The notes below the pieces were generated by a model, which saw nothing but the letters and a program-made list of their open reading frames with translations, was not told where the DNA came from and made no database searches. Positions 19,812 to 30,345 of a stretch of 61,956 bases of DNA are shown here, piece after piece. The stretch's first letter is position 1; every line of letters begins with the position of its first letter. The stretch lies in contig JAUJOF010000001.1 in assembly GCA_030447785.1 (NCBI GenBank), positions 79,691 through 141,646 of the forward strand. Direction: 5' to 3'. The DNA is from Solirubrobacteraceae bacterium (GTDB taxonomy: Bacteria > Actinomycetota > Thermoleophilia > Solirubrobacterales > Solirubrobacteraceae). Made by a program: the position numbers and the translations under genes.

Positions 19812-21674
19812 ATGAGCACCGTCGCCCTACCCGGCGATCAGACGCGCAGCCGTGCGGGCGGGCTGCCACGCCCGCTGCGCGACTTCCTGACCACCGAGGC
19901 GGGCAGTGCCAGCGTCCTGCTGGCGGCCACCGTGCTCGCACTCGTGTGGGCCAACTCCCCGCTGGCCGGCTCCTACCAGGCGCTGTGGGCCACCGAGCTG
20001 GCCATCACCGTGGGTGGCGCCGAGCTCTCGCTCGACCTGCGCCACTGGGTCAACGACGGGCTGATGGTGTTCTTCTTCTTCGTCATCGGCCTCGAGGTGC
20101 GCCGGGAGCTGACCATGGGCGAGCTGACCGAGCGCCACCGGGCGGTGCTGCCCGCGGTGGCCGCCGTGGCGGGACTGCTCGTTCCCGTCGGGGTGTACCT
20201 CGCCTTCACGGCCGGGGGCCCGGGCGCGCGGGGCTTCGGCGCGGCGATGGCCACCGACACCGCGTTCATGCTCGGGGCGCTGGCCCTCGTCGGCCCGCGC
20301 TGTCCCACCCAGTTGCGCGTCTTCCTGCTCACCGTGGCGGTCTTCGACGACATCGGCGCGATCGGCGTGATTGCCCTGTTCTACACCGAGGGCCTCGACG
20401 TCGTGGCCCTGGCGATCGCGCTGGGCTTTCTGGGCGGGGTACTGCTGCTGCGCCGCCTGCGCGTGTGGCGCGCCCCGGGCTACCTGGTGCTGGGAATAGG
20501 GCTGTGGGTGGCCATCGTGACCTCCGGCGTGCACCCCAGCGTGGCGGGCATCGTGCTCGGTCTGCTCACGCCCGCCTACCCGCCGGCGCGCGCGGCGGTG
20601 CAGCGGGCCACGCAGGTCGCGCGCTCCTTCGGCCAGAGCCCGACGCCCGGACTGGCGCGAAGCGCCAAGCTCTCGATGGAGGCCGCGGTCTCCGGCAACG
20701 AGCGCCTCACCCACCTGCTGCATCCCTGGACGAGCTACGTCGTCGTGCCGATCTTCGCGCTGGCCAACGCGGGCATCGCGCTGAACGGTGGGACGCTCGG
20801 CCGCGCGCTCACCTCGCCGGTGACCATCGGGATCCTGGTCGCCCTGGTCCTCGGCAAGCTGGTGGGCGTCGGACTGGTCTCCTGGGCGGTGGTGCGCAGC
20901 GGGGTGGGGGCGCTGCCCCGCGGCGTGGAGTCCCACCAGCTGGCCGGGGCGGCGGCCATCGCGGGCATCGGGTTCACCGTCTCCCTGTTCATCGTCGACC
21001 TCGCCTTCGCCGAGCAGCCCGCGCTGCGCGAGGAGGCCAAGGTGGGCATCCTCGTCGCCGGCTTGGTGGCGGCGGCGCTGGGCTGGGCGCTGTTCCGCGC
21101 GCTGGGGCGGAGGGGGAGCGCCACCGCGGGCCGGCTGCCCACGCGGCTGGACCCACCGGTGGACCTCGAGCGCGACCACGTGCGCGGACCGGCCGATGCG
21201 CCGCTGACCCTCGTGGAGTACGCGGACTTCGAGTGCCCCTTCTGCGGACGCGCCACCGGGGTGGTCGACGAGCTGCTCGAGCGCTTCGGCGACGAGCTGC
21301 GCTACGTCTTCCGCCATCTGCCCCTGACCGACGTGCACCCCAACGCCTCGGTGGCCGCCGAGGCCGCGGAGGCGGCGGCCGCCCGCGGGCGCTTCTGGGC
21401 GATGCACGACCGTCTCTACGCCCACCAGGACGCGCTCGAGCCGGACGAACTGCTCGGGCACGCCGCCGCCATCGGCCTGGACGCCGGGGCGGTGGCCGAG
21501 GAGCTCGACCAGCGCGTCCATGCCGAGCGGGTGACCGAGGACGCGCTGAGCGCCGAGGCCGGCGGCGCGCGCGGCACCCCGACCTTCTTCGTCGGCGAGC
21601 GCCGCCACACCGGCCCCTGGGACGCCGACACCCTGGCCGCCCGGCTGGAGGCCGAGCGCGACCGCCTCGCGTAG
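19812..21674 (+). CDS. nhaA: Na+/H+ antiporter NhaA fused to a DsbA-like thioredoxin domain
   Basis: Residues 1-~420 are a complete NhaA: VNDGLMVFFFFVIGLEVRRE, ATDTAFMLGAL, the ion-binding Asp pair in VFDDIGAIGV, and a closing GIGFTVSLFIVDLAF. It exchanges sodium for protons across the membrane. Residues ~440-620 are a thioredoxin-fold domain with ADFECPFCGRA (CPFC active site) and the cis-Pro loop GARGTPTFFVG. By topology the extra domain should face the cytoplasm if the C-terminus does, which is odd for a DsbA. This fusion is known from other actinobacteria. The TAG stop is the start of the next gene's putative -10. Confidence 0.92.
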   Translation: MSTVALPGDQTRSRAGGLPRPLRDFLTTEAGSASVLLAATVLALVWANSPLAGSYQALWATELAITVGGAELSLDLRHWVNDGLMVFFFFVIGLEVRRELTMGELTERHRAVLPAVAAVAGLLVPVGVYLAFTAGGPGARGFGAAMATDTAFMLGALALVGPRCPTQLRVFLLTVAVFDDIGAIGVIALFYTEGLDVVALAIALGFLGGVLLLRRLRVWRAPGYLVLGIGLWVAIVTSGVHPSVAGIVLGLLTPAYPPARAAVQRATQVARSFGQSPTPGLARSAKLSMEAAVSGNERLTHLLHPWTSYVVVPIFALANAGIALNGGTLGRALTSPVTIGILVALVLGKLVGVGLVSWAVVRSGVGALPRGVESHQLAGAAAIAGIGFTVSLFIVDLAFAEQPALREEAKVGILVAGLVAAALGWALFRALGRRGSATAGRLPTRLDPPVDLERDHVRGPADAPLTLVEYADFECPFCGRATGVVDELLERFGDELRYVFRHLPLTDVHPNASVAAEAAEAAAARGRFWAMHDRLYAHQDALEPDELLGHAAAIGLDAGAVAEELDQRVHAERVTEDALSAEAGGARGTPTFFVGERRHTGPWDADTLAARLEAERDRLA

Positions 21675-21683
21675 GCTTTCCGC

Positions 21684-21908
21684 GTGCCCAACCGCCGCCC
21701 GTCCTTCCGCGTCGTCGCGCCCAGCGCCTCGGCGCCCGAGGCCGCGGCCATCGCCGCGGCGCTCGAGCAGTTCTTCCGCGCCACCGCGCCCGCCCCCGCC
21801 CCCCCCGACCGGCCCAACCCGTGGGCGCGTACCGCGCTGCTCGAGGCGGTCGGGCGCGAGCCCACGGCCCTGGGGGTCTGGGGCGGCGACCCGCGCCCCT
21901 GGCCCTGA
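21684..21908 (+). CDS. Small protein resembling acyl-CoA carboxylase epsilon subunits
   Basis: A 74-residue protein: a short beta-like start (PSFRVVAPSASA), a helix EAAAIAAALEQFF, a Pro/Ala linker and WARTALLEAVGREPTALG. The helix-linker-Trp-Arg layout resembles the small epsilon subunits that bridge acyl-CoA carboxylase alpha and beta chains in actinobacteria, but the match is by eye and short. Both main subunit types are encoded in this window, though not adjacent. It starts at GTG, 9 bp after nhaA, with TAGGCT 6 nt before the start. Confidence 0.45.
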   Translation: MPNRRPSFRVVAPSASAPEAAAIAAALEQFFRATAPAPAPPDRPNPWARTALLEAVGREPTALGVWGGDPRPWP

Positions 21909-21996
21909 GCCGGCCCGGGCGTCCGATCACCGCAGCCGGCGCCCACACCACGCCGTTTGGGGCCCGACGCACGAGAAGGGACACTAGGCTCAGCCC

Positions 21997-23663
21997 ATGG
22001 GGCGCGCCCCGCGACCGCTTTCCCCGCATGACCCCCAGGCCATTCTGCGGGCGGTGCTCGACCAGCTGCCGGTCGGCGTGGTCGTGGCCGAGATCCCCAG
22101 CGGACGGCTGCTGCTGGGCAACGATCAGGTGTCGCGCATCTGGCGCCATCCCTTCATGGCCGCGGAGACGCTCGAGGAATACGCGGACTACCGGGGCTTC
22201 CATCCCGACGGCCGGCCGCTGGCCGGCGAGGAGTGGCCCCTGGCGCGCACCGTGGCCACGGGCGAGGTGGTCGAGGCCGAGGAGGTCGTCTTCCGCCGGG
22301 GCGACGACAGCTTCGGCGTGCTGCGCCTCAGCTCGGCGCCCGTCTTCGACGAGCGCGGCGAGCCGCTGGCCGCGGTGGTCATCTTCGACGACGTCAGCGA
22401 CGAGGTGCGCCGGCGCGACCACCAGGCGCTGCTGGCCGAGGCCGGCGCGGCCCTGTCGGCCTCGCTGGACCCCGACCGCGTGGTCGAGACCGTGGGAGAC
22501 CTGCTCGTGCCGCGGGTGGCCGACTACTGGGCGATGGATCTCCTGCGCGAGGACGCCACGCTGGAGCGCGTCGGGGCCCGCCACGCCGATCCCGAGAAGG
22601 TGGACCTGGGTTTCCGGATCGCCGACCGCCATCAGATCGATCCGACCACCCCGGTCGGGCGCGGCGCCGCGCTGCGCAGCCTGCGCCCGCAGCTCATCGA
22701 GCATGTCGACGACGAGTTCCTGGCCGCCATCGCCAACGACGAGGCGCACCTGCGAGCGCTGCGGGCCGTCGGCCTGCAGTCTGCCGTCTACCTGCCGTTG
22801 GTCGCACGCGGGCGGGCGACCGGGGCGATGCTGCTGGGGGTCACCGTGGAGGCCCGGCGCAGCTTCACGCCGGCCGACGTCGATCCGCTCATGGAGGTCG
22901 CCTCGCGCTGCGCCCTCGCGATGGACAACGCCCGCCTCTACACGCGCGAGCGCGAGGCCGCCGAGCTGCTCCAGCGCAGCCTGCTGCCCGAGGCGCTGCC
23001 CGCGCTGGAGGCCGGGCGGGCCTGCGTGCGCTACCTGCCCGGGGCGTCGGGCACCGATGTGGGCGGCGACTGGTACGACGTCCTCCTCCTGGCGGACGGG
23101 CGGGTGGCGCTGGCCGTCGGCGACGTGGTCGGCCGCGGCGGGGGCCCCGCGGCGGGCAAGGGTGCGCTGCCGCGCGCCCTGCGAGCCTGCGCCGAGCCCG
23201 GCGGCACCAACCCGGGGAGGTCGTCGCGTCGCGCACCCGTGGGCCCGCAGGGGCCGAGCACACCCACGTGCGCCCGCAGCTGGCCACGCTGGTCTTCGCC
23301 GTCCACGACCGCGCGCGGGGGCTGATGGCCTACACCGCCGCGGGCCACCTGCCCCCGGTCGTGCGCCGGGCGGGCGGCGAGGTCGAGACCCTACCCGGCG
23401 GACAGGGCATGCCGCTGGGCGTCGAGCCCGCAGCCGACTACGCCACGGCCGTCGCCGCGCTCGAGCCGGGCGACCTGGTCGTGCTCTACACCGACGGGCT
23501 GGTCGAGCGCCGAACGGGCACGCTGGACGGGGGCCTCGACCGTCTGCGCGCTGCGCTGGGCGCAGGACCCGCGGAGCTGCCCGCCCTGTGCGACCACCTC
23601 ATCACCGCCTGTGCTCCCAGCGGCGAGGATGATGTCGCCCTGCTGGCCTACGAATGCGGCTAG
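21997..23663 (+). CDS. PAS-GAF-PP2C (SpoIIE/RsbU-type) serine phosphatase, one frameshift
   Basis: Residues 1-140 are PAS-like (VLDQLPVGVVVAEIPSGRLLLGN), 145-310 a GAF domain ending ASRCALAMDNARLYTRE, and then the PP2C domain: LLPEALP, TDVGGDWYDVLLL (metal Asp) and VGDVVGRGG. At about 23215 the frame moves by one base (accaacccggggagg), after which it continues PGEVVASR, TLVFAVHD, TAAGHLPPVV, VLYTDGLVERR and GEDDVALLAYECG. Such phosphatases control anti-anti-sigma factors in partner-switching stress pathways; no partner is adjacent. The single shift in a C/G run suggests sequence error. Confidence 0.82.
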
Positions 23664-23673
23664 CCTTCGCGGC

Positions 23674-24087
23674 ATGGCGACCGAGCCGCGCGAGCAGACG
23701 GAGCCCCGCCGGCGCCGCCCGCGTCGGGGGGACCGCGACGTGCCCGACATGGTGCTGCGCCTTCGCCAGCGGCGGGAGCGATACCGCCAGAAGGGCCTGA
23801 TCTACAAGACGGCGTGGATCACCGCGGGGATCATCGTGGTGCTGGCGGGCCTCGTGCTGGTGGTGTTCCCGGGGCCCGCGCTGGTGGTCATCCCTGTCGG
23901 CCTGGCCATGCTGGCGCTGCAGTTCGCCTGGGCGGAGAAGCTGCTCGAGCAGGCGCTCGTGCGCGCCAGGGACGCCGGGGAGTCGGCCTCCAAGCTGAGC
24001 CGCCAGCAGAAGATCATGGGCGCGGTGGCCATCGCGCTCGCCGGCGCGTGCGCCCTCGCCGCAGGGCTCTTTCTCTTCGTGCTGTAG
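23674..24087 (+). CDS. PGPGW-family two-helix membrane protein
   Basis: A 137-residue protein with a basic cytoplasmic N-terminus ([12 protein letters not shown]), two adjacent hydrophobic helices separated by VFPGPALVVIPVGLAML, and a third near the C-terminus. The FPGP turn and the AWAEKLLEQALVRAR stretch match the PGPGW family of putative transmembrane proteins, whose function is unknown. The ATG at 23674 is chosen over longer frames because TAGCCT lies 7 nt before it. That hexamer begins with the TAG stop of the phosphatase gene. Confidence 0.75.
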   Translation: MATEPREQTEPRRRRPRRGDRDVPDMVLRLRQRRERYRQKGLIYKTAWITAGIIVVLAGLVLVVFPGPALVVIPVGLAMLALQFAWAEKLLEQALVRARDAGESASKLSRQQKIMGAVAIALAGACALAAGLFLFVL

Positions 24088-24153
24088 GCGAGGGATTCCT
24101 GGCTGGGCGCGCACGCCGGGAGGCGCACTGGCGCTCATCGAGCACCATCCTGC

Positions 24154-25721
<1,568 letters not shown>

Positions 25722-25725
<4 letters not shown>

Positions 25726-27206
25726 GAGGCGCGTCGAGGGGTGCCGGAGGCGGCCGGGGTGGCCGCCGGAGCCGGGTCCCCGGATGGCCATCCTACGCCA
25801 ACCGGCTCGCGTCTCGGCATCCGCGCGCGCGGCGGGCGCGGAACCGCCAGCGCGGCGCCCAGCGCCAGTGCACCGCCGGCCCCGGCGACGAGGAAGGCGG
25901 CGGTGTAGCCCGACTCGGCGGGCACCGCCGTGCCCGGGATCACCTGTGCGGTCACCACCGCGGTCGCGACCGCCGAGCCGAAAGCCCCGCCCATGGTGCG
26001 CGCGATGGTGTTGATGCCGGTCGCGATGCCGACATCGCGCTGGGGGACCGCCTGGACGATGAGGTTGGCCATGGCGGCCAGCGAGCAGGAGATGCCCACG
26101 CCCAGCAGGGCGCCGGACACCACGAACTCCCACACCGCGCCATGCGCGACGGTCAGCAACAGGAAGGAGGCGCAGACCGCCGCGGTTCCCGTGGCCAGCA
26201 CGGGACGAAAGCCGATCCGGCTGCCCACCGCGCCGGCCAGGGGCCCGGCTGCGAGCATCACCAGCGCGCTGGGGAGCATGATCAGCCCTGCCCCCGTGGC
26301 CGAGGCGCCGAAGCCGTAGCCGGCCTGCAGCGGGGTCTGGGCGAACTGGGGGACGAGCAGGAACGAGGAGAACATCGCAAAGCCGACCAGGAAGCCGGTG
26401 AGGTTGGTGGCCGCGACCGCGCGGGTGCTCAGCAGGCGGATGTCCACCAGCGGCTCGCTTCTGCCCAGCTCGAGGCGCACCCAGCCGACGAGGCCGGCCA
26501 GCCCGCCGCCCAGCAGCCCGAGCGTCGCGGGTGAGCCCCAGCCCCAGGCATTGGACTGGCTGAGGGCCAGCAGAAGTGCGGCCAGAGCCGCGGAGAGGGC
26601 CAGCGCCCCGGCCCAGTCGATGGAGGCCGAGCCCTCGCGCGAGGGGGAGGCGGGGACGAACCGCCGGGCGGCCAGCGCGGCCGGCACGGCGATCAGTCCC
26701 GACCAGAAGACGAGCGAGACGCCCGCGGTGTCGACGATGACCCCGGCGAGCGGCAGGCCGATTCCGCCGCCGATGCCGAACATCGCGCTGAGGATCCCGA
26801 TGCCCACGCCGACGCGCGGCGGCGGGAAGGTGTCGCGGATGATCCCGAAGGCCAGGGGGAAGACGCCGCCGGCGACGCCCTGCAGCACCCGCCCGGCGAC
26901 GAGCGGCCCGATCGCGTCGGCCAGCCCGTTGACCACCGAGCCGACGGAGAAGACGAGCAGGACGCCGGTGAGCACCCGGCCCTTGCCCAGCACGTCGCCG
27001 AGCTTGCCCACGATCGGGGTGGCGACCGAGGCGCTCAGCAGGAAGCCGGTGAGCACCCAGGCCGCGCCGCCGCTGGTGGTCTCGTACTCCTGCGCGATGT
27101 CGGGCAGGGCGGGCACCACCATCGTCTGCGACAGCGCGAAGGCCAGGGTCGCCAGCAGCAGGGTGGCCATCACGGGCAGGACGCGGGCACGCTCCTCGTT
27201 GCTCAC
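25722..27206 (-). CDS. MFS drug/proton antiporter, DHA2 family (14 membrane helices)
   Basis: A 494-residue exporter with about 14 hydrophobic segments. Family motifs are [13 protein letters not shown] at the end of helix 1, [13 protein letters not shown] (motif A) and [19 protein letters not shown]. Substrate unknown; related proteins expel drugs or cell-made lipids and siderophores. Coupling to a carboxylase beta chain through a 4-bp overlap is unusual and may reflect convenience rather than shared function. The C-terminal ~30 residues are Pro/Arg-rich. Divergent from the GH15 gene. Confidence 0.85.
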
Positions 27207-27309
27207 GCAATCAAGCTACCCGAGCGGAGCGGGTGTCTCCTCGAGGCCGCGCGCCGGCGGTCTGAGGCCGTTGTCCGTCTGGAGCTACGCTGATGAGGCG
27301 CGTGGTCCC

Positions 27310-29084
27310 GTGACCGGTCGTGAGCCGGACATCCCTGAGCCGCACGTCCTGCGCGAGTACGCGCTGCTGGCCGACGGGGAGCGCGGCGTGCTCGTGGGCC
27401 CCCGCGGCGAGCTGGCGTGGATGTGCTTTCCCCACTGGCACTCCGAGGCGGTGTTGTCCTCGCTGCTGGGAGGCGCGGGCGTCTACGCGCTGCGTCCCCG
27501 GAGCCGGTTCGTCTGGGGAGGCACCTACGAGGAGGGCTCGCTGATCTGGCGCAGCCGCTGGGTGACCGAGAGGGGCATCGTGGAGTGCCGCGAGGCGCTG
27601 GCCTTCCCCGGGGAGCCCAAGCGCGCCACGCTCCTGCGCCGGGTGGTGGGCGTCAAGGGCGACCACCGTCTCGACGTGGGGCTCGATCTGCGCGCCGGCT
27701 TCGGCGCTCACGCGCTCGAGGACCTGGCCCGCGAGGGCGGGCGCTGGCGCGCGCGCACCGGGGAGGTCTACCTGCGCTGGAGCGGCGTGCCGGGCGCCGA
27801 GCCGGCCGAGGCCGGCGACGGAGCCACCCTGCTGGGCGAGGTGCTGGACCTCGCCGAGGGTGAGACGACGGAGCTGGTCCTCGAGCTGGCGCTCGAGCCA
27901 TGGGCGGCCACCCCCCGCCCGATGCGGGCGTGATCTGGCGCGCCACGGAGGAGGCCTGGCGCCTGCGGGTCCCCGAGCTCGACCTGGATCACGCCCGTCG
28001 CGACGCGCGCCACGCCTACGCGGTCATGCGAGGCCTGACCACCGCGGGCGGGGGCATGGTCGCCGCAGCCACCGCCTCGCTGCCCGAGCGCGCGGGGGAG
28101 GGACGCAGCTACGACTACCCCTATGTGTGGATCCGCGACCAGTGCTTCGCCGGCCAGGCGGTGGCGGCCGCGGTGGGGGCCGACCCCCTTCTCGACGCGG
28201 CGGTGGGCTTTGTCAGCGCCCGGCTGCTGGCCGACGGCAGCGCGCTGGCACCCGCCTACACCGTCCACGGGGAGCCCGTGCCGCGAGAGCGCCGTCTCGG
28301 CCTGCCTGGCTACCCCGGAGGCGAGGATCTCGTGGGCAACCACGTGCGCGACCAGTTCCAGCTCGACGCCTTCGGCGAGGCGCTGCTCCTCTTCGCTGCC
28401 GCGGCCGCGCACGACCGCTTGGGCGACGACGGGTGGCGTGCCGCGGAGGTAGCCGCCGAGGCCGTCGTCCGGCGCCGCGACGAGCCCGACGCGGGCATCT
28501 GGGAGCTGTTACCCGCGCGTTGGGCCCACAGCCGCCTGACCTGCGCGGCCGGCCTGCGGGCGATCGCCCGGGCGGGGGCGTCGCCCTCACGCGCCGCGGA
28601 CTGGGAGAGGCTGGCCGACTCGCTGGTGGCCGACTGCGCCGGCGACTGCCTGCACCCCGACGGGCGCTGGCAGCGCGCGCCGCAAGACGGCCGGCTCGAC
28701 GGGGCCCTGCTGCTGGCCGCAGTGCGCGGCGCGATCGCCCCCGACGACCCGCGCACGCAGGCCACCATCGAGGCCTACGTCCGCGAGCTCACGCGGGACG
28801 GCTACGCCTATCGCTTCCGCCAGGACGAGCGCCCCCTGGGCGAGGCCGAGGGCGCGTTCCTGCTGTGCTCCTTCGCGCTGGCCATGGCCCTCGAGCAGCA
28901 GGCCGAGCACACCGAGGCGGCGCGCTGGTTCGAGCGAGCGCGTGCGGCCTGCGGGCCGCCGGGGCTGTTCTCCGAGGAGTTCGACGTCGCCCAGCGCCAG
29001 CTGCGGGGCAACCTGCCCCAGGCCTTTGTGCACGCCACCATGCTCGAGTGCGCCGTCCGCCTGGCCGGCGCCGGTGACGGCTAG
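27310..29084 (+). CDS. Glycoside hydrolase family 15 (glucoamylase/trehalase-like), one frameshift
   Basis: The first frame reads EPHVLREYALLADGERGVLV, LAWMCFPHWHSEAVLSSLL and SLIWRSRWVTERGIVECREA, the N-terminal beta-sandwich of GH15 enzymes. At about 27905, in a run of six C, it shifts to a second frame. That frame gives the (alpha/alpha)6 barrel: YDYPYVWIRDQCFAGQAV (catalytic-cleft Trp-Ile-Arg-Asp), GNHVRDQFQLDAFGEALLL and GIWELLPARWAHSRL. Joined length is about 590 residues, normal for the family, so the shift is probably a homopolymer error. There is no signal peptide, so the enzyme would act on intracellular alpha-glucans or trehalose. GTG start. Confidence 0.82.
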
Positions 29085-29136
29085 CGCGGGTTTCGTCGGA
29101 TGTCCGGCGACGCCTCGCCCCCGCCGGCCCGCGCCG

Positions 29137-29811
29137 TCAGCCCCGCGAGAACGGCCGGTGGTGGGCCTGGCCCAGGGCGTCCAGCGCGCGGGCCAGCACG
29201 GACTCGGCCTCGCCGGGACTCAGGTCCGGCTTGCCTCGCTGGGGGGCGACGTCGCCCGCGCCGCGCTCGGCCTCGGCGACCGCCGCGGCCAGCTCCGAGG
29301 GCTCGTCGGCCCCCGCGCGTACGCGCGCAGGGGGCTCGCCGGCGGCCAGGCGCTCCTGGTCACGACGCTGGGCGTCGGCCGCGCGCTGGGCCGGGGAACG
29401 CGGACGGCCGCGCCGGCGCCAGAAGGCCAGGCGGTCCAACAGGCGCCGCCGGGCGGGTGGGCCGTCGAGCGCCGCGGGCTGGCTCGCGGGGGCAGCGCGG
29501 GCGGGCTCCTCCTCGCGCTGGGGCGCGACCGCCACGACCGCGACGGGCCCCGGCCGCGCCTGCTGGTGCGCTGCCGCCTCACGCTCGGCGGCGGTGAGCA
29601 CCACGCGGGTGCCCCATCCGGTGGGCTCGATGGTGACCGTGCCGCTCGCGCGGTCGCCCTCCCAGGCGACGGTCGTCTCGGGCTCCCTGCGGGTGATGCG
29701 GATCTCGCCGAAGTCCTCCAGGTGCCGGGCGAGGGTCTCGGCGTCGCTGAGCTCCGCCCACAGCTCGGGCGGGCTCTTGACGAGGGTGCGCTGCATCGTG
29801 GTCTCGGTCAT
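29137..29811 (-). CDS. SRPBCC (START-like) domain protein with low-complexity tail
   Basis: Residues 1-75 look like a compact SRPBCC fold: VKSPPELWAELSDAETLARHL, then ITRREPETTVAWEG and TGWGTRVVLTA. The remainder (about 150 residues) is Ala/Arg/Glu/Pro-rich and probably disordered, ending in an ordered-looking helix SVLARALDALGQAHHRPFSRG. Members bind hydrophobic ligands or act as co-chaperones; no specific role can be given. It is convergent with the GH15 gene, with 52 bp between. Confidence 0.6.
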   Translation of the reverse strand: MTETTMQRTLVKSPPELWAELSDAETLARHLEDFGEIRITRREPETTVAWEGDRASGTVTIEPTGWGTRVVLTAAEREAAAHQQARPGPVAVVAVAPQREEEPARAAPASQPAALDGPPARRRLLDRLAFWRRRGRPRSPAQRAADAQRRDQERLAAGEPPARVRAGADEPSELAAAVAEAERGAGDVAPQRGKPDLSPGEAESVLARALDALGQAHHRPFSRG

Positions 29812-29883
29812 CGCCGCCCTGTTCGCCGGGGGGCGGTGCGACTCCTTCCCGCTGCAGCGACGCGCCCGGCTCCTACTTCTCCA

Positions 29884-30342
29884 TCACGCGCCCGGCTTCA
29901 CGGTCATGAGCACGATGGCCAGGGCCACCAGCAGGCCGGCCACCGACATCACGTTGGACAGCCGCCGCGCCGCCGCGTCGTACTCGCCGCTGGGCGCACC
30001 GGCGCTCGCGTCGCGGCCGGCCAGCTCGGCCGCGCGGCGCTCGGTCGGGGCCAGAACCGCCCCGTAGAGGCCGAACAGGACGAACAGCACCACGAAGGTG
30101 GCCGAGATCCACGGGTCGCCCAGGCTGAAGCGGTCGAGGGCCAGGTACAGCCCGGCGCCCAGCACGACCACCATCGCGAACGTCGCGTAGCGCACCAGCA
30201 GCACCTGGCCTTGATGGAAGGTGGCCAGGGCGCCCGAGCCCGCCACCCGGGCCGCGCGCAGCGCGACCGGGTAGGCGAACACGGGTCCGAAGGCCACCAA
30301 GACCGCCACGATGTGCAGGGCCAGGACGAAGTCGTAGACCAT
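29884..30342 (-). CDS. DUF2269-like four-helix membrane protein
   Basis: A 152-residue protein with four hydrophobic helices: VYDFVLALHIVAVLVAFGPV at the start, YATFAMVVVLGAGLYLAL, WISATFVVLFVLFGLYGAVL and a final helix ending LMTVKPGA. The N-terminal His in helix 1 and the overall layout match the predicted integral membrane family DUF2269, some members of which may bind heme. It lies 3 bp after the catalase stop, so it is cotranscribed with fur and catalase. A link to peroxide or redox stress is inference. Confidence 0.7.
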   Translation of the reverse strand: MVYDFVLALHIVAVLVAFGPVFAYPVALRAARVAGSGALATFHQGQVLLVRYATFAMVVVLGAGLYLALDRFSLGDPWISATFVVLFVLFGLYGAVLAPTERRAAELAGRDASAGAPSGEYDAAARRLSNVMSVAGLLVALAIVLMTVKPGA

Positions 30343-30345
30343 CTC

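Noticed and set aside
27293-27313. Short leader peptide (ATG plus five codons) overlapping the GH15 start
   Set aside because: Very short, with no ribosome site and no attenuator structure; overlaps of this kind are common by chance.
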